Source of the DNA: Escarpia spicata
Taxonomy: Eukaryota > Annelida > Polychaeta > Sabellida > Siboglinidae
Assembly (NCBI GenBank): GCA_963995525.1
Contig: OZ023214.1
Coordinates: 51,939,502-52,003,501, forward strand
Direction of reading: 5' to 3'
Length of the DNA stretch: 64,000 bases
Part shown: piece after piece, positions 12,935-25,267 of the stretch
Layout: each line of letters opens with the position of its first letter
How positions within the stretch are numbered: position 1 is the first letter of the stretch
Position numbers and translations under genes: made by a program
The notes under the pieces: model-generated
What the model saw: only the letters and a program-made list of their open reading frames with translations
Told to the model about the DNA's origin: nothing
Databases searched by the model: none

Positions 12935-13487
12935 CAAAGAAACATGGACATGAAATATAATTTCATGACTTCACATTTGCAATTTGTGTGAGCAACACTA
13001 ATTTGATTTTATGATTTGACAGCTGGATAAAAGTTGAAAGGCACATATTTGTGGAGGATTCAGTCACTACAAGCGCTGCTTGAAATATGAAACAATAACA
13101 TTTATTGACAATCTTAATATATTGTTGTAAGTAATAATGAAAAACTGTCACCCCCAATAACTCTCTTCAAATGGTGCTTTCCTCATTCGTGGCACATACT
13201 ATTGTATTTGATTGAGCACCAACAGGTGAGAAGACTCAGTAACAGGACTGATACCAAAGATAACATGCTCAGTATTACACACATGCAAACCAACACACAT
13301 CATGACATGCATGGTCTCAGGTAGACTTCCTCCGAGCCAACTCTAATCAACTATGTAAGGTTGCACTGTAAGTGATGATAGGAGATTGTTGGTAGTTGAT
13401 TGTCTACTCACCTAACATCTACGTGAGAAATGTTATAAAAACAACCATGCAGGATTGTGCAGGAAAACAGGACACACCTACATGATT
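12291..13487. other. No supported gene; contains (TA)n
   Basis: AT-rich intronic DNA; a (TA)n run with one CA interruption at about 12892-12935. Confidence 0.5.
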
Positions 13488-15115
13488 AGAAATACTTATC
13501 GAAAGAAGCCATTAGAAAAATTAAGTACAAACACATGATGTGGAAGTCATGTAGATGTACCGGAAATTATGAAGACTACAACATTGATAAAGAAGCACTA
13601 AACCAAGCTACAACTGAAATTAGAAATTTGAACAAAAGTTTGCTTGTAATATAAAACAAGACAGTAAGAGTCTTTATGCATATGTTCGGAGCAAACAGAA
13701 AGTTCAGAATAAGGTCAGCCCTCTAGAAGATAGTGCTGGAAATGTAATATCACAAGGATTTTTAATGGCAAAGACCTCAATGAGTATTTTAGTTCAGTGT
13801 TTACCAAGGAAGATATTGATTCACTGCCAGTACCAGATGCTATGTTCAAGGGGGCAGATTCAGACTATTTAGGACAGATAATTGTAACCCCGGAAATGGT
13901 AGCTAAGAAAATAAAGACTGAAGGATAATAAATCACCTGGAGTGGACAGGATTCTGCCAGAACAAATCAGCATACTACTTACAACAGTGTTCAACTTGTC
14001 ATTAGAAGAGGGAGTGGTTCCTTTAGAATGGAAAGAGGCAAACATTATACCATTATTAAAAAATGGTTCCAGAAACAAGTCAGAGAACTACAGACCAGTG
14101 AGTTTAACATCGGTGATTTGCAAAATATTACAAAGACTAATTAAAGATCACATGGTAGATTTTCTTGTTAAACATAACTTGCTAAACCCATCTCAACATG
14201 GGTTTCTAAAAGCGAGGTCATGCTTAACAAATATGTTGTTTTTTGGAAGATATCACTAAGTGGACAGATGAGGGATCACCAGTAGATATCATCCACTTAG
14301 ATTTTCAGAAAGCTTTCGACTGCTTAAACTAAAGGCTCATGGCATAGGAAATATTATTCTTAATATATATCAATGATTTAGACGATGCTATAACAAGCAA
14401 GGTGTTGAAATTTGCGAATGATACAAAATTGTTTTGGATTAAACGTGATGGAGATAGACAGCATTTACAAGATGATGTTGACAGGTTGATAAAATGGTCT
14501 GAAAAATGGCAAATGTTATTCAATTTTGGGGAATGTTAATGCCTCCACACAGGACTTGGGAATGAAGATGTACAATATACAATGGGGGGTACTGTACTAA
14601 GTACTACTGTAAAAGAAAAGAACTTAGAATTAACCACTAGTGCTGATATGAAGGTTTCAGAGCAGTGTGGAATTGCCGTTTCAAAGAGAAATCAAATCCT
14701 TGGATTAATTAGGCAAAATATGACGTATAAGGAAATAGAGCTAATAATACCGTTGTACAAAACAATAGTTAGGCCTCGTTTAGAATATTGTATTCAAGCA
14801 TGGAGGCCACATCGCAAGAAGGACGTAGATATGCTAGAAAGATAGAAGGACATGAAGTTACATTAGCAAAGGAGCATTGTAGATTAGATATAAGAAAGTT
14901 CTCACAAAGGACTGTAAATGAATGGAACAGATTGTCTCCTGATTGTGTTGATGCTATTAGCGTGAATGTTTAAAAATAAAATCGACACATACCTTAAAAG
15001 GGTGAGATTCACATAGATAAAAGTATTGGACTCTCGATAAGCCAAAAGGATTCCTTATCCATCTGCCATCTAGAGTTAATTTTCTGGATGGCAATCTTGT
15101 TAAATCTTGTTAAAT
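13488..15115 (+). mobile_element. CR1-like LINE, 5'-truncated and internally deleted copy
   Basis: Nucleotide and protein similarity to the CR1-like ORF2 at 22358-25072 begins near the linker between endonuclease and reverse transcriptase (LSKEAIRKIKYK...) and runs to the 3' end. Pieces are recognisable as RT at 13942-14259 and 14582-14845. It has lost the segment with the VPQG motif (deletion near 14345), part of the region after MLER (near 14845), and several frames are shifted. The catalytic FADD is FAND (near 14413). It keeps the 3' hairpin (15064-15092) and two 10-bp tail units. Inactive. Confidence 0.93.
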
Positions 15116-15124
15116 GATTCAAGA

Positions 15125-15390
15125 CACCCTGGGTCTACATGATCATAGATACACATACATGATCCAAGACACCTACACATGATCCAATATATACCTACAT
15201 GATCTAAGACACCTACATGATCTAAGCCACACCCACATAACCCAAGACACACCCACATGATCCAAGACACACCTACATGGTCCAGGATAAACTCACATGA
15301 TCTAAGCCACACACACATAACCCAAGACACACCCACATGATCCAAGACACACCCACATGATCCAAGACATACCCACATGATCCAACAGGC
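15125..15390. repeat. Minisatellite (CCACATGATCCAAGACACAC)n
   Basis: About 13 imperfect units of about 20 bp, starting directly after the 3' tail of the CR1-like copy. From 15391 to 17084 no gene or array is seen. Confidence 0.88.
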
Positions 15391-17084
15391 ATTATTTGAT
15401 CCTACTCATAGTACTGTCATGTTAATATATTGATACGACTGTTATAACTTTGAGTAGAACCAACAATAACACCTGTCATTTACATTACCTAACACACTTC
15501 CAAGACATTTCCTTCAAACCTTTACCTGATGCACAAACATCCAGGAACTCCAAAATACAGTTATCAACTTATCAATACAGAGTAGCTCGAAGTGCCCACC
15601 TCGGAGACTTCAAGAGAAGACTGAAATGTGTTTGATTACTGATCACAGAGAATCACAGGATGCCACACAAGATGTGAACGCACAAATGAATGAGTGAGAC
15701 GTAAAAACTTAAAGTAATAATAGTTAGCGATGGAGCCACCCAAGTAGAGCATCAGAAGGCATGTACGCGGTGGTGTGGGTGGTTCTCGTGTCTATGTTCG
15801 CCTTCAAGGAACATCTGAGCACTCTACCCATAGGCAAACACAGCTAACAAGCTCCCTTGTACCCGGCTTCACTTGATCTAAAATTAACACCGGGCTTAGC
15901 ATCTTGTATAACCTACGAAATGGGTATCAAGAATGGAGTCATTCTGGCGCCAAACTGTTTACAGATAAGTTGAAGTGTAACATGTTACATTCACATGCTT
16001 TAAATGGGTTTGGTAAAGACCACAATTAGTAACAGTATGTTATGTTACATAGGGCTTGTGTAATTCTTAATAAACTAAGAAAATGCTTTATTTCTCATGT
16101 ATATTTAACACAACAAAAACAGTGTCCCGGGTTCACAATTCCTACGATAAACGTTTGGTAAATGCACTTACGAAATGACATGAATATGATGTGGCGTGGA
16201 AACCACCGTATTGTGGCATGGAATGGGATTCACACTAATCAAAGCACCATTTCTCAGTAATGAGTAATCCTTCAACATCTGTTGGTTTACCAAGACATAG
16301 TGGGCTGATGCCTTTACAATACTAGATACAACACACCAGTCATCTGCAGGTATTATACAATTGCTGGAACATCTAAACTGAGATTTTAGTGAAAATGCAA
16401 GTCACTACAGCCTGGGTGCATCTACTATGAACATCAGCTGTACCCTGTCCTCAATACACACTCCAGCTTAAGTAAATGCTAAGTATATTAAAAGAACTTG
16501 TACCATCGCAGACAAATAATGATCCTATTGGTCACACGCTACTGGTCTAATTATGTTCTTCCGGATCATGATATGTCAATTTATTACGTATATATGGTCA
16601 TGGTCATCAATTCTAATAAATAACCAGACTGAAATAAAACGACCGCCTACTTATTATATTCAAACTCCGACTGGATCCTAATTGGATATTTTACAGTTTA
16701 ATACGTAGTTGTAAATTTTTACACTGCTTACAGTTGTAACAAGGTGCTATGGATGATTAAGATGCAATTGCACACAACCGCTCAAAAACGTAATAACAGC
16801 GCAGTCTCATTATCTTTAGCATGCGATCAATAACTTTAGTGACACGAGTGAACATAAATATACACATAACACATGAAAATAATGTCAGCAAGTTGGATGA
16901 GAATAGAACTGGCAACAAAAATTACCCCCACTGCCATGTGTCTTCATAGTTCCTGGTAATCAGGCAATATTGTGTTCACGCTAAATTAAATTAGCACATA
17001 TAATTTTTTTCACACATGTGGGAAACAGGTATTAGTGAAAGCACCACTTGTAGAATAGGTTTGCCAACTGACTAGTCTAGAGGC

Positions 17085-18270
17085 TGTACAGCAAGGTCAA
17101 CATTGGATCTACAGACATACAGCAAGGTCAACATTGGATCTACAGACATACAGCAAGGTCAACATTGGATCTACAGACATACAGCAAGGTCAACATTGGA
17201 TCTACAGACATACAGCAAGGTCAACATTGGATCTACAGACATACAGCAAGGTCAACATTGGATCTACAGACATACAGCAAGGTCAACATTGGATCTACAG
17301 ACATACAGCAAGGTCAACATTGGATCTACAGACATACAGCAAGGTCAACATTGGATCTACAGACATACAGCAAGGTGTAAACTGTCTACAGACATACAGC
17401 AAGGTCAACATTGGATCTACAGACATACAGCAAGGTGTAAACTGTCTACAGACATACAGCAAGGTCTAGACTGTCAACAGAAATATAGCAAGGTCTAGAC
17501 AGTCTACAGACATACAGCAAGGTCTAGACTGTCTACAGAAATACAGCAAGGTGTAAACTGTCTACAGACATACAGCAAGGTCAACATTGGATCTACAGAC
17601 ATACAGCAAGGTCAACATTGGATCTACAGACATACAGCAAGGTGTAAACTGTCTACAGACATACAGCAAGGTCTAGACTGTCAACAGAAATATAGCAAGG
17701 TCTAGACAGTCTACAGACATACAGCAAGGTCTAGACTGTCTACAGAAATACAGCAAGGTCTAGACTGTGTTTACAGACAGACAGTAAGGTTTAGACAGTG
17801 TCTAGAGACAGACAGCTAAGTCTAGACAGTGTCTACACACAAACAGCTAGGTCTAGACAGTGTCTACAGACAGACAGCTAGGTCTAGACAATGTCTACAG
17901 ACAGACAGCTAGGTCTAGCCTGTATATACAGACAGATAGCTAGGTCTAGATTGTGTATACAGACAGACAGCTAGGTCTAAACAGTGTCTACAGACAGACA
18001 GCAAGGTCTAGACTGTGTCTACAGACATACAGCAAGGTTTAGGCTGTGCGTACAGACAGTCAGAGGTCTAGACTGTGTCTAGAGTCAGCCAGCAAGGTAT
18101 AGACTGTGTATACAGACAAACAGTGAAGTCTACACTGTACCTACATACAGACAAGGCCTAGACTGTGTCTACAGACAAACAGTGAAGTCTACACTGTACC
18201 TACAGACAGACAACAAGATGTACACTGCATCTACAGACATATAGCAAGGCGATGTCTAGACTGTGTCTAC
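17085..18270. repeat. Minisatellite, 31-bp unit, about 37 copies
   Basis: The first nine units (to about 17375) are almost identical and contain CAAGGTCAACATTGGATCTA and CAGACATACAG. Later units are more diverged (GTCTAGACTGTGTCTACAGA). A block of about 90 bp at 17461-17550 recurs at 17668-17757. The open frames across it are repeat artefacts. From 18271 to 19059 nothing is recognised. Confidence 0.93.
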
Positions 18271-19059
18271 AGACGGGTGTTTCAGACAGACCCATCAAGC
18301 AGTCATCGCCCGCAGCACTGGGCACAATGTCAACACTACATGCAGCACCCATAAAATCCACCACATCGTCTGCTGGACGACCAAATTACCAAACTTGCCA
18401 ACTATGTGCAAATGCCACATCACATGAGGAGATGGCCCTTTTATGGCAACATCAAAGTCAGTCCATTTCTCCACGAATAGAACAAGTAGTCATCTTCAAC
18501 ACAAGATACATGAAGATCTTGAAGGCACTAGAAGATGTGGCATCTTCCTAGTGTCTAGTCTAATTCAACATGTAATGTCACTTGTAATGCTACTGCTCGC
18601 TCAGTGACATAGAAAACTATTAATGACATTATTCGTGGATATATTTTCATACTAGGATTGTGAAGCACAAATCTGCATCATACAGTGATTAAATGATCTC
18701 TCATTAAAGACAAACTTCCAAAGTTGAAGCTGAAATGCTGAATTCAGGCATACTGGAGTAGTAACTCCTAAAACTGATCGCTTACACTTCCTTTTGACCT
18801 GAGCCGTTTTTTGAAGAGTCCCCATTTCCCCACTTACTTGACTAAAAACAGGAAAATGTTATGTCCACACGTTCAAACGTCGTTTCTAATGTTTTCAAAA
18901 CTACCCACTAGATGGTGCCGCCACGCAATACAGCTTTACATGGTTAATTTGGGCTTGGCTTGGCTGTACAGAAGTATCAGTTTCCAGGAGGGTTTGGCTG
19001 ACTTGACGTCTTAAGAGTTTAAAAAGTTTTCTGAAATTCTAAATGCACAAATGTACAGA

Positions 19060-19330
19060 GATGAGCAGAAAGAGGAGGAAGACACAGGAAGTGTGTTGTA
19101 AAGTCTGCCATGCAGTGGCGCCCCCTTCCTGGATGTGCTATGAAAAGAGATGAGAGGAAAGATGTGAAATATGCTGGTGTAAAAATATGGGGAATACGTA
19201 TAAACTGTGGAGTAATTCTGCCATGCAGTTACATCTTTTACGTGAAGGTACTGTGCAAAAAGATGAGGAATATGTAGGATGTTGTAGCGTCTGCCGTACA
19301 GTGGCACCCCCTACCTGGATGCGCTGCGTG
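19060..19330. repeat. Decayed triplicate of the ATXN1 exon-donor junction
   Basis: The genuine junction around 19284-19327 recurs at 19098-19141, where the sense strand reads ATCCAG|GAAGGG instead of ATCCAG|GTAGGG, so that donor is dead. A third, partial copy is around 19216-19240. The shared core on the plus strand is CTGCC(G/A)T(A/G)CAGT at 19291, 19218 and 19105. Confidence 0.75.
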
Positions 19331-20942
19331 CCGACGGAGAAGCCGAGTATGGCGGTGCCTCGCTGTGCGTTCTCCTCAATTTTCACCACTGTGCTGGAGT
19401 CGATCTTGAGGTCCGCGCTCACATCGGCACTGCTGATGAAGTCGTCGGTGCGCAGTTCCTCAACGCGCTTCAGTTCTCCATTTGCCAGCTGTATGATGGA
19501 ACCCTTCATGAAGTGGGCGGGGTAATGGGGGTCTGCCGGGTAGGGCAGTGACGCCTGCGCGGGGTGCAAAGGGGGTAAGGGGGGCAGGTGGGAAGACTGC
19601 CCCGACTGAGGTAGGCCCGTTGAAGACGAATGTGATGGCAACAGTGGCGGGGGTTGGCCCACTGATGATGTCATAGTCGCCCCGTCGCCCCGCGATCGTT
19701 GTAGCAGGGGCGGGGCCATTGAGCCTGCCCCGGAGTTGCCAGCCTGAGTGTACGAGGCCACAGAGAGGAGATCAGAGCCCATCTGTGGCGATTGCGTTAA
19801 TATCCTATGTTTACGTACAGAGTTTGGGTCTGTGTGTCTGGCGTCGGCGTCGCGATACACCGTGTCCCTGACAGCGGCAGGGGGTGAGTGGTGAGGGTGA
19901 CGGTACTGTGTTGCTGGGAGCGGCGAGTAGCGGCGCATCGCCGGCGACTTCCTGTCATGTGGCGAGTGTCGCGTGGCGGCGTCGCTTCGAAAACTGCCCT
20001 TCTGGTCACGCTTTGGCGATTTACGCGGCGCCGGCGGCTCCATGACTGCTGGCGCCCCCATGCGGATGGAGCTGCGATGCATGATGGCCGGTACGCGCAG
20101 TGAGTCAGTGGTGGTGGTCAGGGAGCCTGTGCCGGGGTAGGGCGAGTGAGGTATGTGTGGACGCATGTATGGCAAGCGAGGTAGATGAGAGTGCTGTGCA
20201 TGCTGACTGCCCAGGTTCTGAAGCACAGCTGAGAAAGACTCAATGTGTGGGTACTGGCCCGGTATGAGCGGCGCGGCACCGGGCGAGTAGGCAGACGGCC
20301 ACTGGTACATGTAGGCCGCCGCGTATGGCGACAGAGGCTGGCTGCCATGGCCGCTGTACAGAGACTGTGAGTAGGGTGACAGTGTTGTTCCTGTAGTCGT
20401 ATATACAGACGAGTACTGACCGCTGACAAAGAGCCGAGACGATGGGTCAGTGACATTCAGTCCTGACCGGTACAACGCCTCCAGACCTGCGGGCGCAGCC
20501 GCAGGCAGCTGGAAGTGAGGGTCGTGGCTTCCAGCAGCGATCGTCGTTGGTGGCAGCATGGCGCCTCCTGGTGGCCGCTGGTGTGCGGCAGCTTGAGCGG
20601 CCGCCTGACTGGCACTCGCCAGCCATGTTAAATTCTCGCTGGTCGTTGTATTACTCCCTGTCATTCCATTCCTCTCAAACCCATTCCTATTCATCCGCCT
20701 CTCCACCTGTTGCTTAGCAACATCGCTCTTCTGATGATTCTGGTCACCTGACCAACGACAATGGCTGTCGTGTGCGATGTCGTCAGTAGCCTCGCTGCGG
20801 GGTATCAGAGCTGGAGGTTTCGAGTCGACAATGCTCTCAGAGTCACATGCCGACAATGGTGGAGAACGTCTCAACAACTGCGAAATGTACGGCAAGCTCT
20901 TCGGGGGGAACACAGATGCTAGCGTACCCTGGTGGTGCTGAC
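19315..20942 (-). CDS. ATXN1: ATXN1 main coding exon (N-terminal region and first half of AXH domain)
   Basis: The exon contributes 542 full codons plus two bases of a split codon. It encodes a long disordered region rich in Ser, Pro, His and Ala. It ends in FMKGSIIQLANGELKRVEEL and following residues up to TQRIQ, the diagnostic first half of the AXH domain, with the conserved LKIDSSTVVKIEE. Ataxin-1 proteins are nuclear transcriptional corepressors that bind Capicua through AXH. The segment PHIESFSAVLQNLGSQ resembles the stretch just before the polyglutamine tract of vertebrate ataxin-1, but no polyQ follows; it is His/Pro-rich instead. Basic RKSPKRD and DRKSPAMRRYSP are possible nuclear-localisation segments. 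The acceptor is a good one (TTCTACTTTCTGTTTCAG ending at 20943) and requires one base from an upstream exon. The donor is ATCCAG|GTAGGG at 19315/19314. The first in-frame ATG inside the exon is at 20694, a possible alternative start. Confidence 0.96.
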
Positions 20943-20991
20943 CTGAAACAGAAAGTAGAACTTGAAATATAATGTCAAACACGGAGTTCAA

Positions 20992-21599
20992 CGGTGTAGC
21001 TCACTAGGGTAGCCTCAGCCTAGCCTGAGAGATAGGTGACATGCCACAGCAAATCACCTAAGTCACAACATTGTGAAATTGACTGTTGCGGCTGTTTGGA
21101 TTCAACAGATCATACACTATAAAATGATACCTTATTTGTTAAAATGTCATCAGTATTTTTTATTGCAAAGAATTAAACAAACTTAAAAAAGTTATATTTT
21201 GAGAAAATTGATGTTATTTTAACTCACTGTCCATTGTTTTTTAATCTATAGGTTCAAGAAATGTATGTATTTTATTTGTTTTGGATTGTTTGTCAAGGAA
21301 AATAAACTGGGCATTGACAATTTAGATTACGAGATGGAACATGACCTCGTAGACAGCCATTTTTGACTCGTCACCAAAATAGAGTTGATACCTGGTTCGC
21401 TGTTGCGGGTCACATATAGAATATGCTTACACAGGACAGCGACATATTCTATACACAGCATTCATACTGCAGGGCATATATTCTATGTAGAATTAATATC
21501 TTGGGGTGCATATTCTGAACATAGAATTTATAGCATTTTATACCCTGGTGTACATATTCTTTATTCTATGACACCAGCCCTCCCATATAAAATACACCC
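20992..21599. other. Intronic DNA, no gene seen
   Basis: AT-rich with irregular copies of CATATTCTATACA near 21415-21560. Confidence 0.5.
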
Positions 21600-21965
21600 T
21601 AACCACAACCCCAGAATGACCAGTGGACACTGGACCCTAAACACAACTCCAGACTGACGAGTGGACACTGGACCCTAAACACAACTCCAGACTGACGAGT
21701 GGACACTGGACCCTAAACACAACTCCAGACTGACCAGTGGACACTAGACCCTAAACACAACCCCAGACTGACCAATGGACACTAGACCCTAAACACAACT
21801 CCAGACTGACGAGTGGACACTGGACCCTAAACACAACTCCAGACTGACCAGTGGACATTAGACCCTAAACACAACCCCAGACTGACCAGTGGACACTAGA
21901 CCCTAAACACAACCCCAGACTGACCAGTGGACACTAGACCCTAAACACAACCCCAGACTGACCAA
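21596..21965. repeat. Minisatellite, 38-bp unit x about 9.5
   Basis: Unit contains GACCCTAAACACAACTCCAG and GACTGACCAGTGGACACT. Between 21966 and 22260 nothing is recognised. Confidence 0.92.
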
Positions 21966-22357
21966 CTGAACAAATCAATGACGCTCAACACTTAATACAC
22001 CATTAATGCTATTTCCTTGTCTACAAAGTGCCACCCTATCTTGACAAGTTGGAGAACAAATGCACTGAAATGATCTGAGGAAACAAGAGTTACACGTGAC
22101 CTAGTTTCACACACGCAGCAAGTTGATCTCATTTGTAGGTTGATCCCATTCATGTTTGTCTGTCGACAGTGATAGATGGGGACAGGGAGGGTATGTGGGC
22201 ATGAGGGAAGGAAGGGAGACATTTGTATCTGCCCCACCCCACCCTACCCCACCCCCATGGGTAACAAGATTTAACAAGATTGCCATCCAGAAAATTACTC
22301 TGGATGGCAGTTGTACAAGGAAGCCTTTTGGCTTATCGAGAGTCCAATACTTTTTAT

Positions 22358-25267
22358 CTACATGTATCCCGCCTTTTTAAGGTGTGTGTCGATTTTATTT
22401 TTAAACATATTCACGCTACTAGCACCAACACAATCAGGAGATAATCTGTTCCATTCATTTACAGTCCTTTGTGAGAATGAGAACTTTCTTATATCTAATC
22501 TACACTGCTCCTTTACTAATGTAGCTTCATGTCCTCTGGTCCTTCTATCTTTCTTAACTGAGAAAAAAATGTTTCTATCAATATTTTCATAACCATTCAA
22601 TATTTTAAACACTTCTATGTGATCTCCTCTCAATCTCCTGGTCTCTAGTGTTGTTAAACCACATTCTTTTATGCGTATTTCGTAACTAAGATCCCTCAGA
22701 TTTGGTATCATTTTAGTCGCTCTCCTCTGTACTCTTTCTAGCATATCTATGTCCTTCTTGCGATATGGCCTCCATGCTTGTATACAATATTCTAAATGAG
22801 GCCTCACTATTGTTTTGTACAGCGGTACTATTAATTCTTTTTTCTTATACGCTATATTTCACCTAATTAATCCAAGGATTTGATTTCCCTTTGACGCTGC
22901 AATTCCGCACTGCTCTGAAACCTTCATATCAGCACTAATGGTTAACCCTAAGTCCTTTTCTTTTACAGTAGTACTTAGAACAGTACCCCCTATTTTATAT
23001 TTTACCTCTTCATTCCCATGACCTGTGTGGAGGCATTTACATTTCCCAAAATTGAACAGCATTTGCCACTTTTCAGACCATTTGATCAACCTATCAAGAT
23101 CATCTTGTAAATGCTGTCTGTCTCCATCACTTTTAATCCTTCTAAACACTTTTGTATCATCCGCAAATTTCAACACCTTGCTTGTTATATCATCGTCCAA
23201 ATCGTTGATATATATTAAGAATAATATAGGTCCTAGTACTGATCCCTGTGGTACCCCACTCAATACCGATTTCCAGTTTGAAGCCTCCCCATCAACTACT
23301 ACACGTTGTCTTCTGTCATTCAGCCATTTTTCTATCCAGTTTATTATACCATTTCCTATGCCATGGGCCTTTAGCTTAAGGAGTAATCTTTGATGTGGTA
23401 CTTTGTCGAAAGCTTTTTGAAAATCTAAATAGATGATATCTACTGGTGATCCCTCATCTACCCACCTAGTGATGTCTTCCAAAAAACATAACATATTTGT
23501 TAAGCATGACCTCGCTTTTAAAAACCCATGTTGAGATGGGTTTATCAAGTTATGTTTAACAAAAAAATCCACCATGTGATCTTTAATTAGTCTTTCTAAT
23601 AATTTGCAAATCACTGATGTTAAACTCACTGGTCTATAGTTCTCTGACTTGTTTCTCGAAAATTTTTTAAATAACGGTATAATGTTTGCCTCTTTCCATT
23701 CTAAAGGAACCACTCCCTCTTCTAATGACAAATTGAAAACTGTTGCAAGCGGTGCGCTAATTTGTTCTACAATTTCCAATAGTAGTTTGGGCGGAATCCC
23801 ATCCACTCCAGGTGATTTATTATCCTTCATAGCCCTTATTTTCTTAGCTACCATTTCCGAGGTTACAACTAACTGTCCTAAATAGTCTGAATCTGCCCCC
23901 TTGAACTTAGCCTCTGGTACTGGCAGTGAACTAATATCTTCCCTGGTAAACACTGAACTAAAATACTCATTCAGGTCTTCTGCCATTAAGAATCCCTCTG
24001 ATACTGTATTTCCAGCACTATCTTCTAGAGGACCGACCTTATCCTGAACTTTCTGTTTGCTTCGAATATACGCATAAAAACTCTTACTGTCATGTTTTAT
24101 ATTACTAGCTAATTTTTTTTCATAGCTTCTCTTTGAATTTATAATTTCAGCTGTAGCTTGATTAAGTGCTTCTTTATAAATGTTGTAGTCTTCATCATTT
24201 CCAGTACATCTATATGACTTCCACATCATTTGTTTATACTTAATTTTTCTAATGGCTTCTTTCGATAAGTGTTTCTTTTTAGACCGTTTCCCTTGTTTTT
24301 TGAAAGGTACAAATTTATCGACTATGCACTTAATTTCACTATTTAAGATATTCCAGCATTCAGTTGCTGTCTTATTCTTCAGTGTGTTATTCCAGTCTAT
24401 CTTTGCTAAATATTTCCTCATGTCCTTATACCTTCCTTTGTGGAAATTTCTCCTATACTGCTTTTTACTATTCCTTTCTGATTTTACTTTGATGGTAAAA
24501 TGTATCTGGTTGTGATCACTACTCCCCAGTGGCTCACATATCTTGACATTGTCAACTAATTCTTTCTGTGAGGACAAAACTAAGTCTAACACATTCTCTC
24601 CCCTGGTTGGTTCTAGCACATGTTGAGAAAGGAAACTATCTTGTACTAAAACTAAAAACTTGTGGTCCTCACTCCCCATACTCTGTAGAGATTTCCATTG
24701 TATATGCCCATGGTTAAAGTCCCCCATAATAATACAGTTCCGTTTGCTTACTTCCCTTATAGCGTTTTGTATTTTTTCATTCTCTTCTATGCTTATGTTT
24801 GGACTTCGATAAACTAACCCAACTGTTAACGTTGAGTTTCCTGTAACTATGTTACACCAAACAGCTTCTTCGCAATCTGCTTCTCTTTCTAATTTTATTT
24901 CATAAGCCTGGATAGATTCTTTAATATATAAAATAACTCCACCTCCCTTTCTTCCTATTCTATCTTTCCTAAACATTACATATCCTGTTAGTCCCAATTC
25001 GGCATCTGATATATCAGTGGTGGCCCACGATTCGGTTATACCTATTATGTGAGGGTCAATATCTTCTACCATAATGTTTAGTTCACTTCTTTTGTTTACT
25101 ATGCTCCTTGCATTTAAACAAATGCATTTATATCCTGATTCAGAACAGTTTTCCAGGCTGTTCTTTGCCGATTTATTTCTGCTGTCTTTATCTATGCCTC
25201 CAGTTTCAGGCTTCTCTGTGAATCCCCCCTGCGAATCTAGTTTAAATAGATGCAGCCTGTCCCACTG
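22358..25267 (-). pseudogene. CR1-like ORF2: endonuclease and reverse transcriptase, one in-frame stop
   Basis: An apurinic-like endonuclease is followed by reverse transcriptase. Counting from the Met at 25072: GDFNH at 117-121 and SSDHNQI at 184-190 are endonuclease motifs; YLDFQKAFD (548-556), GVPQGS (606-611) and FADD (636-639) are RT motifs with both catalytic aspartates present. The frame is open upstream to 25267, overlapping the end of ORF1 by about 31 bases, but lacks an ATG there. The truncated copy at 55114 has ATG where this copy has CTG (25255). After residue 737 a TGA (22861-22859) interrupts the frame. The same frame continues to 22358 with the C-terminal thumb-like region (LERVQRRATKMI, TVNEWNRLS). 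The TGA replaces an expected Arg codon, as CpG deamination of CGA would produce. Confidence 0.93.

Larger units (their letters stand above)
5351..19314 (-). other. ATXN1: ATXN1 phase-0 intron splitting the AXH domain
   Basis: GT-AG intron of 13,964 bp between ...TQRIQ and VTVEAT... of the AXH domain. Vertebrate ATXN1 is known to have its coding region in two exons, and a split at this point of the AXH domain agrees with that. The intron is mostly minisatellite arrays plus one truncated CR1-like copy. Both splice boundaries lie inside small local duplications (see 5346-5795 and 19060-19330). Confidence 0.93.

Noticed and set aside
17103..17498. Open frames of 71-131 codons
   Set aside because: Same 31-bp repeat peptide in every frame; no other support.
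19138..19314. Extension of the ATXN1 frame past the donor to a stop at 19138
   Set aside because: The AXH domain continues correctly only after splicing to 5350; the read-through is intron sequence.
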